Positions 22,748 through 35,700 are shown, counted from the stretch's first letter. The stretch is DNA of 64,000 bases from Galerina marginata (GCA_023014335.1 JAECYW010000006.1:2108001-2172000), one strand, 5' to 3'. Program-made: numbers and translations. Notes: generated by a model from the letters alone, not told the origin.

Positions 22748-23224
22748 GTACCCGGGCCGAGATCACTTCATGCCGTCAAAATCTTATCTTGACTTGAGTC
22801 ACTTGACTCCCATGCACTCCTTCATACAAAACGGCATTCATAATCAACTTGAATGGTATTAAGCTACTATAGGGTAGTCATGTAAGCACAAACTTGGGAG
22901 AGTTAACTTGCGGTATTTCGGGAGTATGCTTAGTTGCTAGTGCTGCATCGTTTCGCGTCGTACACACAACGAAGGGGTAGCATTGCAGGAAGGTGGCTGT
23001 TTTATTTTAAGTTAATCTTATTTAGAAGAGCAGTCTGAATCACAGGCAATTGTTGTGTCCAAAACCACTCTCTGCGTCAGACAAGCGGCAACGACTTCCA
23101 TATCATGGATATCTGGATGTCCAAGGGTACACCGCCCTCTTAAAAGGCGAAGATACCTGATCCCCCAAGAGGGATACTTACGTACCCGCATGTCGTTGTG
23201 GAAACCCGACTGGAGGCAGGTAGG
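22748..23224. other. Intergenic between GPI13 and the F-box gene
   Basis: Contains the GPI13 upstream region. Two blocks, CCGGGCCGAG (22752-22761) and TGCCGTCAAAATCTTATCT (22771-22789), recur in the same order upstream of TRP4 (24757-24766 and 24791-24809). No gene is seen. Confidence 0.5.
22752..22789. repeat. Copy 1 of a two-block promoter repeat
   Basis: CCGGGCCGAG followed 9 nt later by TGCCGTCAAAATCTTATCT, just upstream of GPI13. The second copy, upstream of TRP4, has one mismatch in the longer block and a wider spacer (24 nt). Together the two copies bracket the F-box gene at 23225-24705. Confidence 0.55.
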
Positions 23225-24705
23225 TCAGTTGTTCCGCGAAGTAAATAAGGAGTGAAATCGACACACCACAGAGTCTTGCAGCGGAGCCGAAACTGGAGGA
23301 CGTTTTCCCTCTTGTAGGGAAGTGGTCAGCTCATAGTTGATAGTCAATGCTTTCAGCCTGGGGAATTTCTCGGCGAGCAGATCAAAATAGGGACGTGAAA
23401 GATCCATGCAGCTGAAGACGAGTTCCTCTAACATACAGCCTTCTTCATGGGCAAAAGAGTGTGCTGTGGCAGATAAGTCTTCGAGGCTTAGCCAGTTCTT
23501 GTCCATGACGAGTTTCATAATATTAGGCATAATGCGGGATGGTTTTGGTTTTGTTGAAAGCTCGACGATGCGTTTACGAACCCATGGGAAGTTCTGACTG
23601 CCAAAGTGAAAAGTGTGCAGTCTGGGAAAGACGACTTGGGCGATTAAATCCAATCTCTCCAAATTTGTTGTTTCTTCATTATTGATAATCCGGAGCATGT
23701 GTCGACCACAGGGGCCTCCAAGACCATACGGACAAAAAGTGATATTCAAGATTTCAAGGTTGGAGGCATGTTTTGAGAAAAAAATCGTGACACCTTCAGT
23801 GATGGGGAATGTATTGCCGTTGGTCGGCGCGAGAAAGGACAGTTCTCGTAAATTTGGAAGGTAAGGAAGCTTTCCAAAAAGCCTTCCGTCATGAAAATGC
23901 AGAAATCGGAGTTTGACTGAAGTCAGGGCATCTTTGAAAGCCACAAAGAAGGAAACAAGAGCCTTCCTTGCTCCTCTCCGCTGAGCACAAAAATTGTTTT
24001 CAAATCCGGGCAGCTCTAGTTGCAGATGGAACTCACACAGATTCGTCAAAGTGGAAGCCAGGTCGACGAGCGGATTAAGAAAGAGGAATAATTTGGCGAA
24101 TGTTGTGACTAAAATTATTTTCTTGATATTTGGACCAACGGAGTCTGGTCGCCATAAAGAATTCGTGAAGGACACAAATGCAGGTGTGATTTCCTGGTCA
24201 CCGACCACTATACCGATTTTGTCAACATTGCGACAGTGTTTTGCCGCCTTCTTGGCCGTATTTAGGACTTCGAAGGATGGATCAACCAAAGACTTTGTAA
24301 AAGTCGCTGCGTAACTTCTGACATGCCCGAGGGCTAGCAGGATGTTCCGTCTGAAGAAGCTGGTACTTCGATTGAGACCTTTGTTCGATATGGGCAGAAG
24401 CTTCGGGGTGGGCACGATAAATAGAAAGTGAACTCGTCTGGCGAGGTTTTCGTCCCTTGAAAATGAAGAGGATCGGTCCAAGGAATGGTAACAATCAATG
24501 GAGAGAATACACACTCGAGTTGTCTAAATCTCTCCACCATGTGTTCGTCGTTGGATGTGAAAATAACTTCCTCGTAGATATTATCCAGAGCAAGTTCGAA
24601 CAGGGCGCGATTCATCCCAATCATTTTTCGAAATTTGGCACTAGTCTGGGGAAGGTATGAAAGTATCTCCAGCCATAATTCCATTGGCAAATCCGGAGTT
24701 GGCAT
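23225..24705 (-). CDS. F-box protein with leucine-rich-repeat-like tail
   Basis: Two exons (24705-24515, 24455-23225) joined in frame across a 59-nt intron encode 473 residues. The start was put at the ATG of MPTPDLPMELWLEILSYLPQ, because F-box proteins of these fungi commonly begin so; an in-frame ATG at 24771 would add 22 residues. Residues 5-45 form the F-box, which docks on Skp1 of SCF ubiquitin ligases. The remaining 400 residues carry degenerate leucine-rich repeats (LTNLCEFHLQLELPGF, LPNLRELSFLAPTNG, NLEILNITFC, LEELVFSCMDL), likely for substrate choice. Such genes are greatly expanded in Agaricomycetes, and the substrate is unknown. It sits between GPI13 and TRP4, facing away from TRP4 with a short (127-nt) shared upstream region. 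Confidence 0.75.
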
Positions 24706-24756
24706 GATGGTAATGGTAGAAACGAACGTTTCACACTGTGAAACTTGACCGTAAAT

Positions 24757-24809
24757 CCGGGCCGAGTGCATCCGTTCAGAGATTTCTTTCTGCTGTCAAA
24801 ATCTTATCT
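24757..24809. repeat. Copy 2 of a two-block promoter repeat
   Basis: CCGGGCCGAG at 24757-24766 and TGCTGTCAAAATCTTATCT at 24791-24809, in the same order and orientation as copy 1 upstream of GPI13. It lies in the upstream region of TRP4, whose ATG is at 24832. Confidence 0.55.
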
Positions 24810-24831
24810 CAACGCTGTCCTTCTTCCTCTC

Positions 24832-26082
24832 ATGTCGGACTACACATCACAGTCCTTTCGCCCGTTGCTGGACAGACTCGTCCAAACGCCTGAATATTTT
24901 GGCGCTGAAGACCTCAAAGAGGCCCTAAACCACTTATTTACACCCGATGTCCTCCACCCCGCACAGATCGGCGCTTTTCTGACGGCGCTGCACATCCATC
25001 GTGTGGAGAGAAGACCTGAGTCACTAGCAGCAGCTGCGAGCGTGCTGCGTGAGCGAGCCTTGAAAGCCGCGGTTGAGCTCGCCGATGGAGATTTTGTCGT
25101 CGACATTGTCGGCACTGGCGGAGACGGGTATAATCTTTTCAACGTCAGCACGACCGCCGCCATAGTAGCTGCAGGTGCTGGTGCGCGGGTTATCAAGGTA
25201 GACACCTATCTCTGCTTTATAGCACCCCTTTCTACAAATTTTCTGACCCAACAGATCTGATTCTTCTCTTTCTTTAGCATGGTAGCCGGGCTTCAACCTC
25301 CTCGTCAGGCTCAGCCGACCTTCTCGAGTCCCTCGATTGCCTTTTTACCGCACCAACCCCAGGTACACCAATGCCCATCCCACGAGTACCCTTCACCTTT
25401 ATTCTCGCACCGCACTACCACCCAGCAATGGCCTCCATCGCCCCATACCGCAAGGCTCTTCCATTCCGTACCATGTTCAACGTCCTCGGGCCTCTTATTA
25501 ACCCCGCCAGACCCCGGGGAATGGTACTCGGTGTCGCCGAACCCGAGATCGGCCCTACCTTTGCGCACTCCCTACAGGAAGGCGGCGTCGAGCGCGCTTT
25601 GGTCGTCTGTGGCTTTGAACGCATGGATGAGATCAGTTGCGCCGGGCCCACGCATGCCTGGGAGCTCAAAGACGGCAAGGTAACGAGCAAAGTGCTGAAG
25701 CCGGCCGATTTTGGTCTGCCGACGCACCCTCTCACCGCCGTTGCAGGCGGTAGCCCACAGGAAAACGCAGCGACGTTCAAGAGGCTGCTTACATCAGGGG
25801 AAAAAATTCCTGACGAGCTTGTGCCAGTGTTAGACTTTGTGCTGATGAACGCATCGGCGTTGCTGGTGGTAGCCGGTGTGGCGAAAGATTTCGTAGAAGG
25901 TACCCGGCTCGCACGGGACAGTGTTACTTCGGGGAAGGCCTGGGAGGCTTTGCTTATTTTCCGTGATGCGGGGAAACGCGCTGCAGAGGTATCATTGCTT
26001 TTGCGTTCATCGGTTATCTTGCTCATATTGTTTGCGTTGTACCGTTTCGTGTTCTTTTAAGGCCCTCGCGAGTCAAGCTTAG
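24832..26082 (+). CDS. TRP4: Anthranilate phosphoribosyltransferase
   Basis: Three exons (24832-25197, 25278-25988, 26062-26082) joined by phase-0 introns of 80 and 73 nt encode 365 residues; the last exon codes only ALASQA and stop. The enzyme joins anthranilate to phosphoribosyl pyrophosphate, the second step of the tryptophan branch, in the cytosol. The glycine-rich PRPP-binding motif is VDIVGTGGDGYNLFNVSTTA. Other conserved pieces follow: HGSRASTSSSGSADLLE, the anthranilate-side segment APHYHPAM with FRTMFNVLGPLINPA, and GVERALVVCGFERMDEIS with a C-terminal ELKDGKV strand. The start ATG begins MSDYTSQSFRPLLDRLV, followed by the helical N-terminal domain that in this family forms the dimer. 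The model has no frame break. It is divergent from the F-box gene. Confidence 0.95.
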
Positions 26083-26918
26083 ACTATCAAAACTTCTCGA
26101 TGACCGAGGCTTCAAGTCCGGTCATGCTTGCAATAAGCCAATGTCAAGGCATACACGACGTGTCAAGACCATAGGAAGATCTAACGACCGACGAATCAAC
26201 TAGAGGAGGCATGGGAAGGAACATATAATAAAGTGGGAACGTTATCGACAGTTACACAGGTACTTAAATATAGAGCTTCTATTAATACTAATTCCAGATG
26301 ACTGGTTGCCCAAGAGGCTTCAGGCTCTCAATGTTGAGGCATACAATCCCATCATAACCACAGCGTGCGCAGAGCAAACCAATATATTTAACCAAAAATT
26401 TCGCTCTTCCATGGTAGAAGAACAAGGAGATATCTGTTCGTGCAGCTCCTAATAGGGCTACTAGGTTTTTCAAATAAGTTTTGCAGGTGGGTTTTCACTT
26501 AGTTCGGACATGGTTTGGCGCTTAAACGAACCTTTGAGAGTCATAGCATACGTGGATAGTAGGTAATGATAAAACACCCGGTTTTGTGGAAATAGATTTG
26601 AGACGGGTCCTGCTACTTCTTCGTAAGCCTAGCTCTGAGGTCATCCTCTTCCAGGAAGAGTTAGGACCGATTAATTCACGGATTGCATGGCATTTGGAAC
26701 TCCAACTGCATTATCAAGACCCACCGCGATGACTGGAATAAATACCCACCTATCGTCAGAATCATAAGTGTTTCTCAAACGGGATACGGCTTTTATCACC
26801 TTCTCAATAAAGGGTTAAATATGACATACACATATACAACTGCAGCAGAAGGTTAAAGACTACACATATACACATGCAACAGAAGATTAAAGGTGTTCCC
26901 AGGATGTGAAGTCAGACA
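26083..26918. other. Intergenic between convergent genes, with a short tandem repeat
   Basis: Holds the 3' flanks of TRP4 and of the second F-box gene. Near its right end, at 26826-26896, a unit of about 36 nt occurs twice. No gene is seen. Confidence 0.5.
26826..26896. repeat. Imperfect tandem repeat of about 36 nt
   Basis: Two adjacent units share CACATATACA, then CAGAAGRTTAAAG (R marks the one variable base). The second unit ends a few bases before the stop codon of the F-box gene at 26919. Confidence 0.5.
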
Positions 26919-28423
26919 CTACCAGATCGGAAATTGACTGCCTTTTCCGTTTTCTGTGAATGCCCGATGTTCGATTTGTGTGTCGATCTCGGAAGAGCTC
27001 CAAACCTTTGGAAGCACGTCGTCCACATAATCTTGAAACCGCCCCAGCATTCTGATCTTTTCATCCTCGATTTCCGTGTCGAATTCTCTAGAACGCAGTT
27101 CCAAGAACTGTATGTGTATCGTCTTCAAGAGAGGATAGATTTTCCCAGTCAAAGCGTCATCGATGGAACTCCATCCCGTGAGGTTGTGGTCTGGGAAGAG
27201 GTCGTTTTGCCACAAAAGCACTTCTGGTGAGAATATGACCAGCTCAATTTGAAGTTTCTCCAAGGCCGATGTAGTACCTTCTCTTGTGTTTAAGATCACA
27301 TCCAATAGGAGCGGAGGTGGGAATATATTTTCCCTGCGAAGATCTATAAAAGAGCGGAAGCGAAACGCGCGAAGGGCAGAGAAGTCTGTTAGAAATTTGG
27401 CTGGAAGGTGAACTGCGTGACATTTCATGTAGTAAAGAAAGGTCAGCAGTGTGAAGGTCAATCCATGAAGGTTGTGCTTACGTAGATAACCGGATACTTC
27501 ATACAGACTGAAAGTTTCCAAAGTATCTAGAGCGCGATGTAGAGTGCCGAAGTCCTTGATATTCGTAATGGACGGGATGGACATTTTGAAGTGTCTGAGT
27601 TTTGACAGAGCTGTGGAAGACATTGTTCCAGAAGAAAATATTGCCGAATATACTGAGTCCGAAATATCGGTTTCGAGGTACTCCAAATTACCAAGGCTGG
27701 CCGCATTCCAAATAGTTGACTGTGGGCAGTGCACGTCCTTTATATCTTTGATCGACAGTTCCCGTAGGTTAACACATTCCGAGAGAATAGAGACAGGGAA
27801 GTGGGAAATGTTGGCAAGACGCAGAATTGTCACCGAGCGGCATATATTTTGTACTGCGGCCTTCATCGCGCCATGCAACCGATACCAGTCAATCCACCAC
27901 CGATCAGTAGACGTCGCCGTATCGAAAGAGAAAGAATCTAAGGAGCACAAACTGTCCAAGAATCGAGGGAAACGCGATCGTAGTTCATCCTCTTTAGGGA
28001 TCTTGCTCCAACCGTGCGGGTCCAACAAGCGTGGTTTTGGTTTACAACCGAGGAGAGTTAGCACGCGTACATGCCTGGCCAATGGGGCGACCTCGCGAAA
28101 GGGATCGTTCCCAATTACTTGGAAGAAGAGGTCATCACGTCCATTATCCCAATTTTGGCACGGTTCGATTTGTTCTTCCCAGGTGACATGTTTGAACACG
28201 AGTGATCTCGCCCGATAATGGAAGGAGCGCGAAACCACAAGGCATCGGACAAGGGCCTTCCAACTTGCGAGATCGTGAGTTTCAAACCACCAATTGGAAA
28301 GGATGTCCAGTATCAAGTCTATCAGGTCTTGAGGTAATCTCAGTTGTGGACTTCCTGGCTCGGTTGCGAGAGACACCCGAATCTGATTTTCAGTGTTGAT
28401 TGATTCAGAAGTGCAGGTTTCCA
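26919..28423 (-). CDS. F-box-like protein, 5' end unresolved
   Basis: A single open frame of 500 codons runs from a probable acceptor (CTGTTACAG at 28432-28424) to a TAG stop. It contains an F-box-like segment, LPQDLIDLILDILSNWWFE then WKALVRCLVVSRSFHYRARS, and a long tail with leucine-rich stretches (CVNLRELSIKDIKDV, LSKLRHFKMSIP, LDTLETFSLYEV). This layout is standard for the expanded F-box families of Agaricomycetes. No in-frame ATG lies upstream of the F-box in this frame. The first exon must be further upstream, beyond the acceptor, or the start has been lost; I could not join a credible ATG exon. Convergent with TRP4. Confidence 0.6.
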
Positions 28424-29703
28424 CTGTAACAGAAAGTGAGTGTTGGTGATAGCTGAGTGCATCTAACAAGACCTACTTCCTGACAAGAGTAAGTAGTCCG
28501 TAAGTTGTTGTAGTATGTGTCTCTATTCGTTAGCCGTTGGAGGAATAGGAGAAAGATCGTCGTGGGAAAGCCGTCCAATCTCGTGAACAACAATGCGTCG
28601 AGGCAACAGTCCTGAGTCTTAGACGAAGGCGGATTAAAACAAGTACTATCCCATTCCGGGACTTTGACAACTTTTCCGGTATTTGATACTTTACTCTACA
28701 ACCACTGACCCTCCTGTCCTCAAACTTTCCTAAAAGTTGCGGATTTTTGGTTCATACTTGAATATCAAATTTAATTCTGAGAAAGTCGACGAGAGCTGAA
28801 GGCGGAGCGCTTCCGGTGCTCAAAAACGAATGGTTCCAGGAGATTGAAAACGATATAACGGAAAGTCACATCAAAATGTTCATATTCCGCACGCGCTGGC
28901 ATCATTTCTCTCCCTTTAAATTTCGGTCGGCGTTTAAAAACCATCACGTCCGTCACTCTTCACAAACACAGAAACCACTTTTCCTGGCTTTGCACTCGAA
29001 GGAATGGGTCCTCGAGCCCATAATTTTGCACAGTCAATGGCTTACTATCTGTAAAGGTTCCTTCAAAAATCTGGGCTGAAAGGATTACCCAGTTTTACTA
29101 AATCTGGGACAACATCTCGTTACTTTGGTCCATTTACCGTAATCAAAATCACCATTTTTCAGTTCTACCCAAAGGACGCTTCAATTTCCAGTTTTTTTTT
29201 GATATTATCAATGTAATAGTCTGTCTGTATGGATGTGCAAAATTTTGAGAGGGTGGGGCAAAAAATGAGGGAGAAAATCGACATTGTCAAACTCCTGGAA
29301 TTATCAAACTCCCGGAATGGGATAGTAAACAATGTAAACAAGGCAATATTAATATTTACGTGCCGCCTACCTCCATGCTTATCACTTAAGCTCAAGATTG
29401 GCTGTGGACGTCGGACCAGTGCGAGGTCGAGATTAGTTTAAATTGTTTAAAATCTTTCGGTAAACAGTGCAGCATTCCGCCTACAAAAAGCATTCCCGCT
29501 ACCTTTAGGTAGTGGGTTTTGGGGGGTTTCAAAAGTGCAAGTCCCTTAGGGTTTTTGGCAGGCCATTTTCCTGTGTGAAAATAGCATCCCTATATAGAAT
29601 ACTATGACGCGTTTCTCTCGGCCGGATCACGACTGTTGAAAGAGTGGTTCGAGTCATCGCGATTTCTGCTCGACGTTTACCTATCCATTGCATATCCGCT
29701 AAC
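28424..29703. other. Intergenic, left flank of the Helitron
   Basis: AT-rich sequence with no supported gene. It should contain the 5' end of the Helitron, but the expected start (TC, inserted between A and T) cannot be located without a second copy. Confidence 0.4.
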
Positions 29704-32700
29704 ATGTCTTCTCTTCCACAATTTCATGTCTCAATCAACGGACTGCAGCAATGTGCTGTGTATGACTGCAACCGCGCTGTTTCTTCTTTCTCGTTGCAGT
29801 TTTGCACAACCCAGCACATTTCTCCTCACTCTGTGACTTTCACCATTGCGACCTCTATTGGCTCTTTCACGTCAACAATGACTATGCATGTCTCAAACGA
29901 CCAGAATGAAAATGTCGTCTTTGGTCGAGACTGGTTCAACTATTGTTCTGTCGAGCCTTTTGCAACCATGGATTTAATTGAACCGGGAATGTGTCTGTGT
30001 TTTGGGGCATCACCCCAATCGTGTATTCGGGCACGCTTATTACTGGGTGAGATTCTCAATAATCCTTCTCAGGTCTAGCTAATAGGTTGTTCCAGCAAAT
30101 GCAGGAGATGCAACGGTTGCTGAGCCGCCGTCGTTGACCCCAACTGATTTCTCAATGCTGGACTCTGATGTCCCCGGCCCAGGTGCCACAACTACTCCCT
30201 TTGAATCTTGCTCATCTATGATTATTGGTAATAATCCATCCAATGTCGATAATTTTGAATATGATAGTCTTGAGGACATTTTGACGGCAGTGGAAAGTTT
30301 GGCAAAAGATTCACTGATTTCCTTAGCGCAAGCTCACGCAATAACATTTCCACTGAAATGTACTGTTGCCAATCTCCGAAACATTATTTCCAGTCACTTC
30401 TCACATGGATTGTGTGTGTTTCGTTCGTCGAATGCATGTGTCCGATTTGCTGAATTTTTTTCTGCAGACTCTGAAGACGGTAAATCAGATCATGCAGATG
30501 CACTTTCTGACTTTCAAATTCAGGCATTGTCTTTGCTCCTTCCCCACGTTAAATTGCGGCCTCTCCGTCGTATTCTTGATTTGAGGAATTTACCTTATTC
30601 TCCGGCAGATAGCTTGTCGAGACTTCGTAAGCGACTAAAACAATTCATTACCTTTTTAAAACATGGTAAAAAAAGCACAGATAATATATCCATATCGCGC
30701 GCATTAGACGCTGCAAGTAAGGAAAAAATTGCCAAGTCTTGGCCGCAGCTTGTCAGTCCTGACCTAAAAGAAAAAATCCTGAAAATGTTTCGCGTACAGA
30801 CTTCTAAGGCATCACTCTCGACTTTTTCTTGTGCTTCGTGCGCTGAATCCATCTTGTGTACTAATTGCCATACTGTTCTTGCATCAGAAATAGATTTAAA
30901 TTTACTGAAATATCGTCAAGATCCTCATCTCAACATTAGTCCGAGTACAGTGCCACTCCCATACGAACACGGTCCACTTCAGGATGTGCTCCTTGAGCCA
31001 GCAGGTGTCACCATCGACGAGAATGGAAATTTACAACTACTACTATGCACTCAGTGTCACTCAGCTTTAAAGCGCGATAAAATTCCACCTCTTTCACTGG
31101 CAAACGACACATTCCTCGGACCTATTCCAGATGAGTTGAAGGACCTCACTGTCATTGAAGAAGCTATGATTGCTAGATGTCGGGCTAAATGCTGGATTGT
31201 ACAACTGAAGGAAGAAAACCCTACTGTTGTAATGCCTGATTCTCAACGAGGGTTAAAAGGACATATTATTATTACGAGTCCTATTTATAGGGCTCGTTCT
31301 TTTATCGTCCTGACCCACCCAATTTTTGGCCTTGTTACGCTCATTTAGCCGGCAATGGCCGGAGTCTATTTTTGGTCTGCTTCTATTTCCGTCCTTGTCG
31401 GTGTTCAACTTCAGCCCCTCACCGCCCTTCACACTCCCACCTCCAACGTCTCTCCTCAGTGCCTCCCTCTCCTATGTCGTCCATGCCAGTAATGCCGTTC
31501 CGATACCGCTGGCTCCTTTACTTGTGCCGCATGAGTAATACGTTTAAGCATCTCCTTGTTGACCACCCCCACCTGCCTCGACGTCGCTAACGTAGCTTTG
31601 TGTCCGTTTTTTCAGCCATTGTGCATATGGTCGACGCCTCCCCACCTCCTCCACATGGCTGAAAGTCACACCGCAATCATACTTTTTCCAGGCTAAAGCA
31701 GCCCGCGTCCGCCTCCTCAACTGCCATGGACATAGTTAAACCCATCCCACCTCGTCACCATGGCTGAAGCAGCCACACCATATCCAACAACTCGGGCATC
31801 AATGTGGGTACAACTGCAACCACTGCCGCCTTCGCTTCCACCTGCGTCGACATAGTTGACGACTGCACTATGGCCTACGATGCTCAAGTTCAAACTCAGC
31901 TCACGACGAAATCAACGAACTCCAACCGTGCGAGCTCTGTTATCAACTGCCAACACCACCATCTCTCACCCCTCCCTTGCCTCTTCGTACCCCGAGCTTT
32001 CAACAGGTATGTTTCCTTTTGCATACTATCGTTATACTAATTACTAATAACCCTTATATTTGAACAGCGTCTTCCACCAATTCCGAACCCGCATACTGCC
32101 GTGTTCCGACGTCTTGCGCCCCTCCCCTCGCGATATGAGCCGGCTCAGGCAGGAACCCGTAGGAGCTAATGGGCGAGGTGCATAAGGGGAGGCCCTGGAA
32201 GTGGGGGTCCCGCCTGGTACGTGGCGAATCAAGTTGCCGCCGCCTATCCACTGACATAGCACAGGGCGGATGGCACGACGCCGTTGCCATGTCCTCTTTA
32301 TCGTAGCCTAGGCTAACGTCCGTTTTGCGCTGCCTACTTCACTTCTCAGTGCCCACCGGCGCCACTGCTCCAACCGCTGAGCCCGCAAAGCGAAGTGCTT
32401 CACCCCCCGTGAGCCGAATCGAGGGACACAAACGTCGTCACGAAGACGACGTTCATGTTTTCGGCATTCCACCAACCTCCTCCATTGGTCGCATTGCGTC
32501 TCGTGTCACGTCGCTTGTGAGGCCGAGGCTGAAGGATCAAACAACGTGCCCCTCCCCACGCTGAGTTGGCCGGCTTAGGAAGGATTTCATTGGAGCTGGG
32601 GAATTGGATGGGAGGCCCTGGAAGGGGGAGACCGGCCTGGTACGTGGCAAATCCGATTCCCTATCACTCAACCTTACCAACTGCGCAGGGCAGATGTCGA

Positions 32701-35700
32701 CTAGGAGGCATCGCGCCCTCCTTCTCGCTACCCGGTTTGACGCCCACCTGCCCCAACCGCCACCTATAGCGACTCCTCAACAGCAGGACAACCGGGCGCT
32801 TGAGTTTCCAAGTGCTGCCACGCGACGCGACGCAAGATGCCAAGCAAGGAGGTGAACACGAGCGCCCACCCACATTGCCCACGCTGGAGGGCATGATGTC
32901 GGCTTTGCTTCAGCGCTGCCTACGCCGCTTCCCCAGTGCCCCTCAATTCACCACAGCCCGTGAGCCAAACTGAGGCAACGAACACGAACGCCGTCTTCAT
33001 GACGGTGTTCACGTTGCTGATAGTTTACCCACTGCCCGCATCCAGTGCATCTCGCACTTACAACGTCTCCCAGCTCGCCGTTCACGATCCATTATGGGCG
33101 ACTACACATGGGAGACGAAGTTGCCAAGGCCCGTGTGGGTGGGGAGAAGGCGGGGTTCGAGGTTCGAGGCAGTCTTCACTGCCTCCATCTTGCGTCTTCA
33201 ACGTTTGGCGTGCTGTCTGTCGGGACACCTGTAGTACTTTGTCTTGTTTAGTAAGATATATAATGTTATTCCTTTACTATCTAATTAAGGCTGGACATAC
33301 AGACCAGTAAGCAAACTTGAATTACAAGAATTTCGAGGATAGACATGTCATCTGGGATGGGTGGGGAGGAAGAGCCGGCGTACAGGAATGCAAGGATGCG
33401 GGAGTGGCATTAGGAACTAGAATAGCAAGTGAGCAAAGGCTTTGGGACCTAAAAAGGGCCAGCTAAGTACTCAACTACTCACCTTGAAAGCAATACACAA
33501 TTTTCGAGAAGAAGGAAGGGTGCAAATGACCAAACCAAAAATGAAAGAGGAGTGACAACATTGTCTGACCGTTTTTGATTTTGGTCTCGTGATGACGTCA
33601 TATATTCCTATAGTTCCCCTCGTCTGCTGTACCACTAGTCTCATCTAACATAACAGAAACCACACCCGACCCCACTGAGTGAAAATTATGGACTCGTAAA
33701 TGCCATGCTGCAAGGCAATGGCCTACAAGCCACGTCTATCCTCAGCATCCATCAGAAATAGCAAAACTACTGCCGCCTAGTCTATCAGATATCATAACAC
33801 CTGTTTGTGTCTTATTTGTTGGCTCAAGCCCTCCAACAAGGGAATGGCTACGTGAAAAGGCCAAACCTTTATGTGTGCGCCGCGAAAAAGTCCGCAATGC
33901 TCTTATTTGGCTAAAAGATCACAACCCTCTGTACCACGATATATCAATAAATCATGGGCTCCTTGATGAGTTACAAGACTCCCAAATTCTTCCATTTAAT
34001 ATTGAGCATGTAATCCCTAATGAAGCAACTGAGATCCTCATCTCCCGTTATGATGATCCTGGCCAGGATGTAATAGCCTCACCTGAGGTCGATCTCACAA
34101 ACTCTAGCGTGCGAGATGACCCAGAGTTACCTTTTCAGAATGTCGTCGTTACTGATGTGACTGGTCACTCTCCTGCGCATGAACTCCGAGCTGCTGCTCT
34201 TCGTCATGTTAACCAAGGAGGCGGCTATATTCAAATTCCTCACGACCCAACACCCGTAAATGAGTTTTTCAATCCACGCCTTTTTCCAATGATATATCCT
34301 ACTCTCTTCCCCTATGGAATAGGCGGCTTTGAAGATCGGCGACGAAGGGTGCCACTCTCTATGAAACGACACGTTAAGCACTGCGGAAATCTTGCTGATA
34401 AGAGATTTCAAGAACATTACTCATTTCTCTTCACAGCATTCAATATTCTCCAGAGACGTGCTGTCCTCCTCCACACAAGTCTGAAGGTCCGTAAATCGAG
34501 CTTCAATGATATCGCTGCTGGATTTGCTTCTGTATCACCTGAAACAGTCCATATAATTACTGAACGAGTTTCTCGAGGTGATCTACATACTGCAAATAAT
34601 CCCGATGAAAGAAAAGTTCTCAATCTGATGAAACAGGTGCGAACTGTTACTTCAAACGTCCCTGGGTCTTCTGCCTCTCGTACGACTATGCGAAATGAGA
34701 TTCGAGGTTTAATGATCGAGAAAGGATTACCAAGCTTCTTCATTACTATTAATCCTGCTGATGTATACAATCCTATTGTCAAATTTCTCGGAGGAAGTGA
34801 CATAGATGTTGATAATCTTCTCCCAGAGCAGGTCCCAAATTATTGGGAACAGGCTTTACTTATCGCCAAAAATCCATTTGTTGCTGCGAAGTTTTTTAAT
34901 ATATATATGAAGGCCGTCATTTCTGCTTTACTGGGCTATGATCCAAAACAAAAAAATGCTGAAGGTGGAATCCTTGGTCATGTTAATGCATATTATGGTT
35001 GTGTTGAAGCTCAAGGCCGAGGTACACTTCATTGCCATATGATAATATGGTTAGAAGGTGCATTAAATCCGAATGAAATACGAGACAGAATAATTAAAGA
35101 GAAAGATCTTGAGTTTCAAGAGCGCTTAATTTCCTTTCTTGATGACACCATCTCAAACAATATACCCGAAGATCCTGATCCCAATCTGACAATTCCTTCA
35201 TCCAGACATCACCCTTGCTCGGTTCGTGGTGTAAATATAGGCTTAACTTTGAGTCCCGAAGAACGAGGACAGTTGCGCCAAAAAGACTTGCATCACCTTG
35301 TGAGATGTTGTCAAGTCCATAAGCATTCAAAGACGTGTTATAAATATTGGAAAGGCCCTCCTGCACCAAAAGAATGCCGCTTCGACTTGGATGAAAATAA
35401 TATTTGCTCAGAAACAACTTTTGACATGGAATCAGGGGAACTAAATTTCCGATGCCTTGACGGTTTAGTCAACAATTTTAATAAGACCATCCTTGAAGCT
35501 ATCCGGTGCAATATGGACATCAAATTTATTGGATCTGGACCGGCGGCAAAAGCTGTTACATACTATATTACTAACTATATCACAAAGTCCCAGCTCAAGA
35601 CTCACGTTGCATATGCTGCCTTGGAGTTAGCTGTAAAAAGGTTAGGAGATTTTTCTCCTGACGACGATGAACTGACAATTCGAGGGAAAAAATTGCTTCA

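Noticed and set aside
33141..33170. GGTTCGAG words that could suggest a tRNA T-loop
   Set aside because: No acceptor stem, anticodon stem or D-loop can be folded around them. The sequence is part of the GC-rich repeat.
32325..33310. Several short + strand frames in the GC-rich insertion
   Set aside because: They overlap, have no motif and fall inside repeat copy A. The GC content alone explains the open frames.
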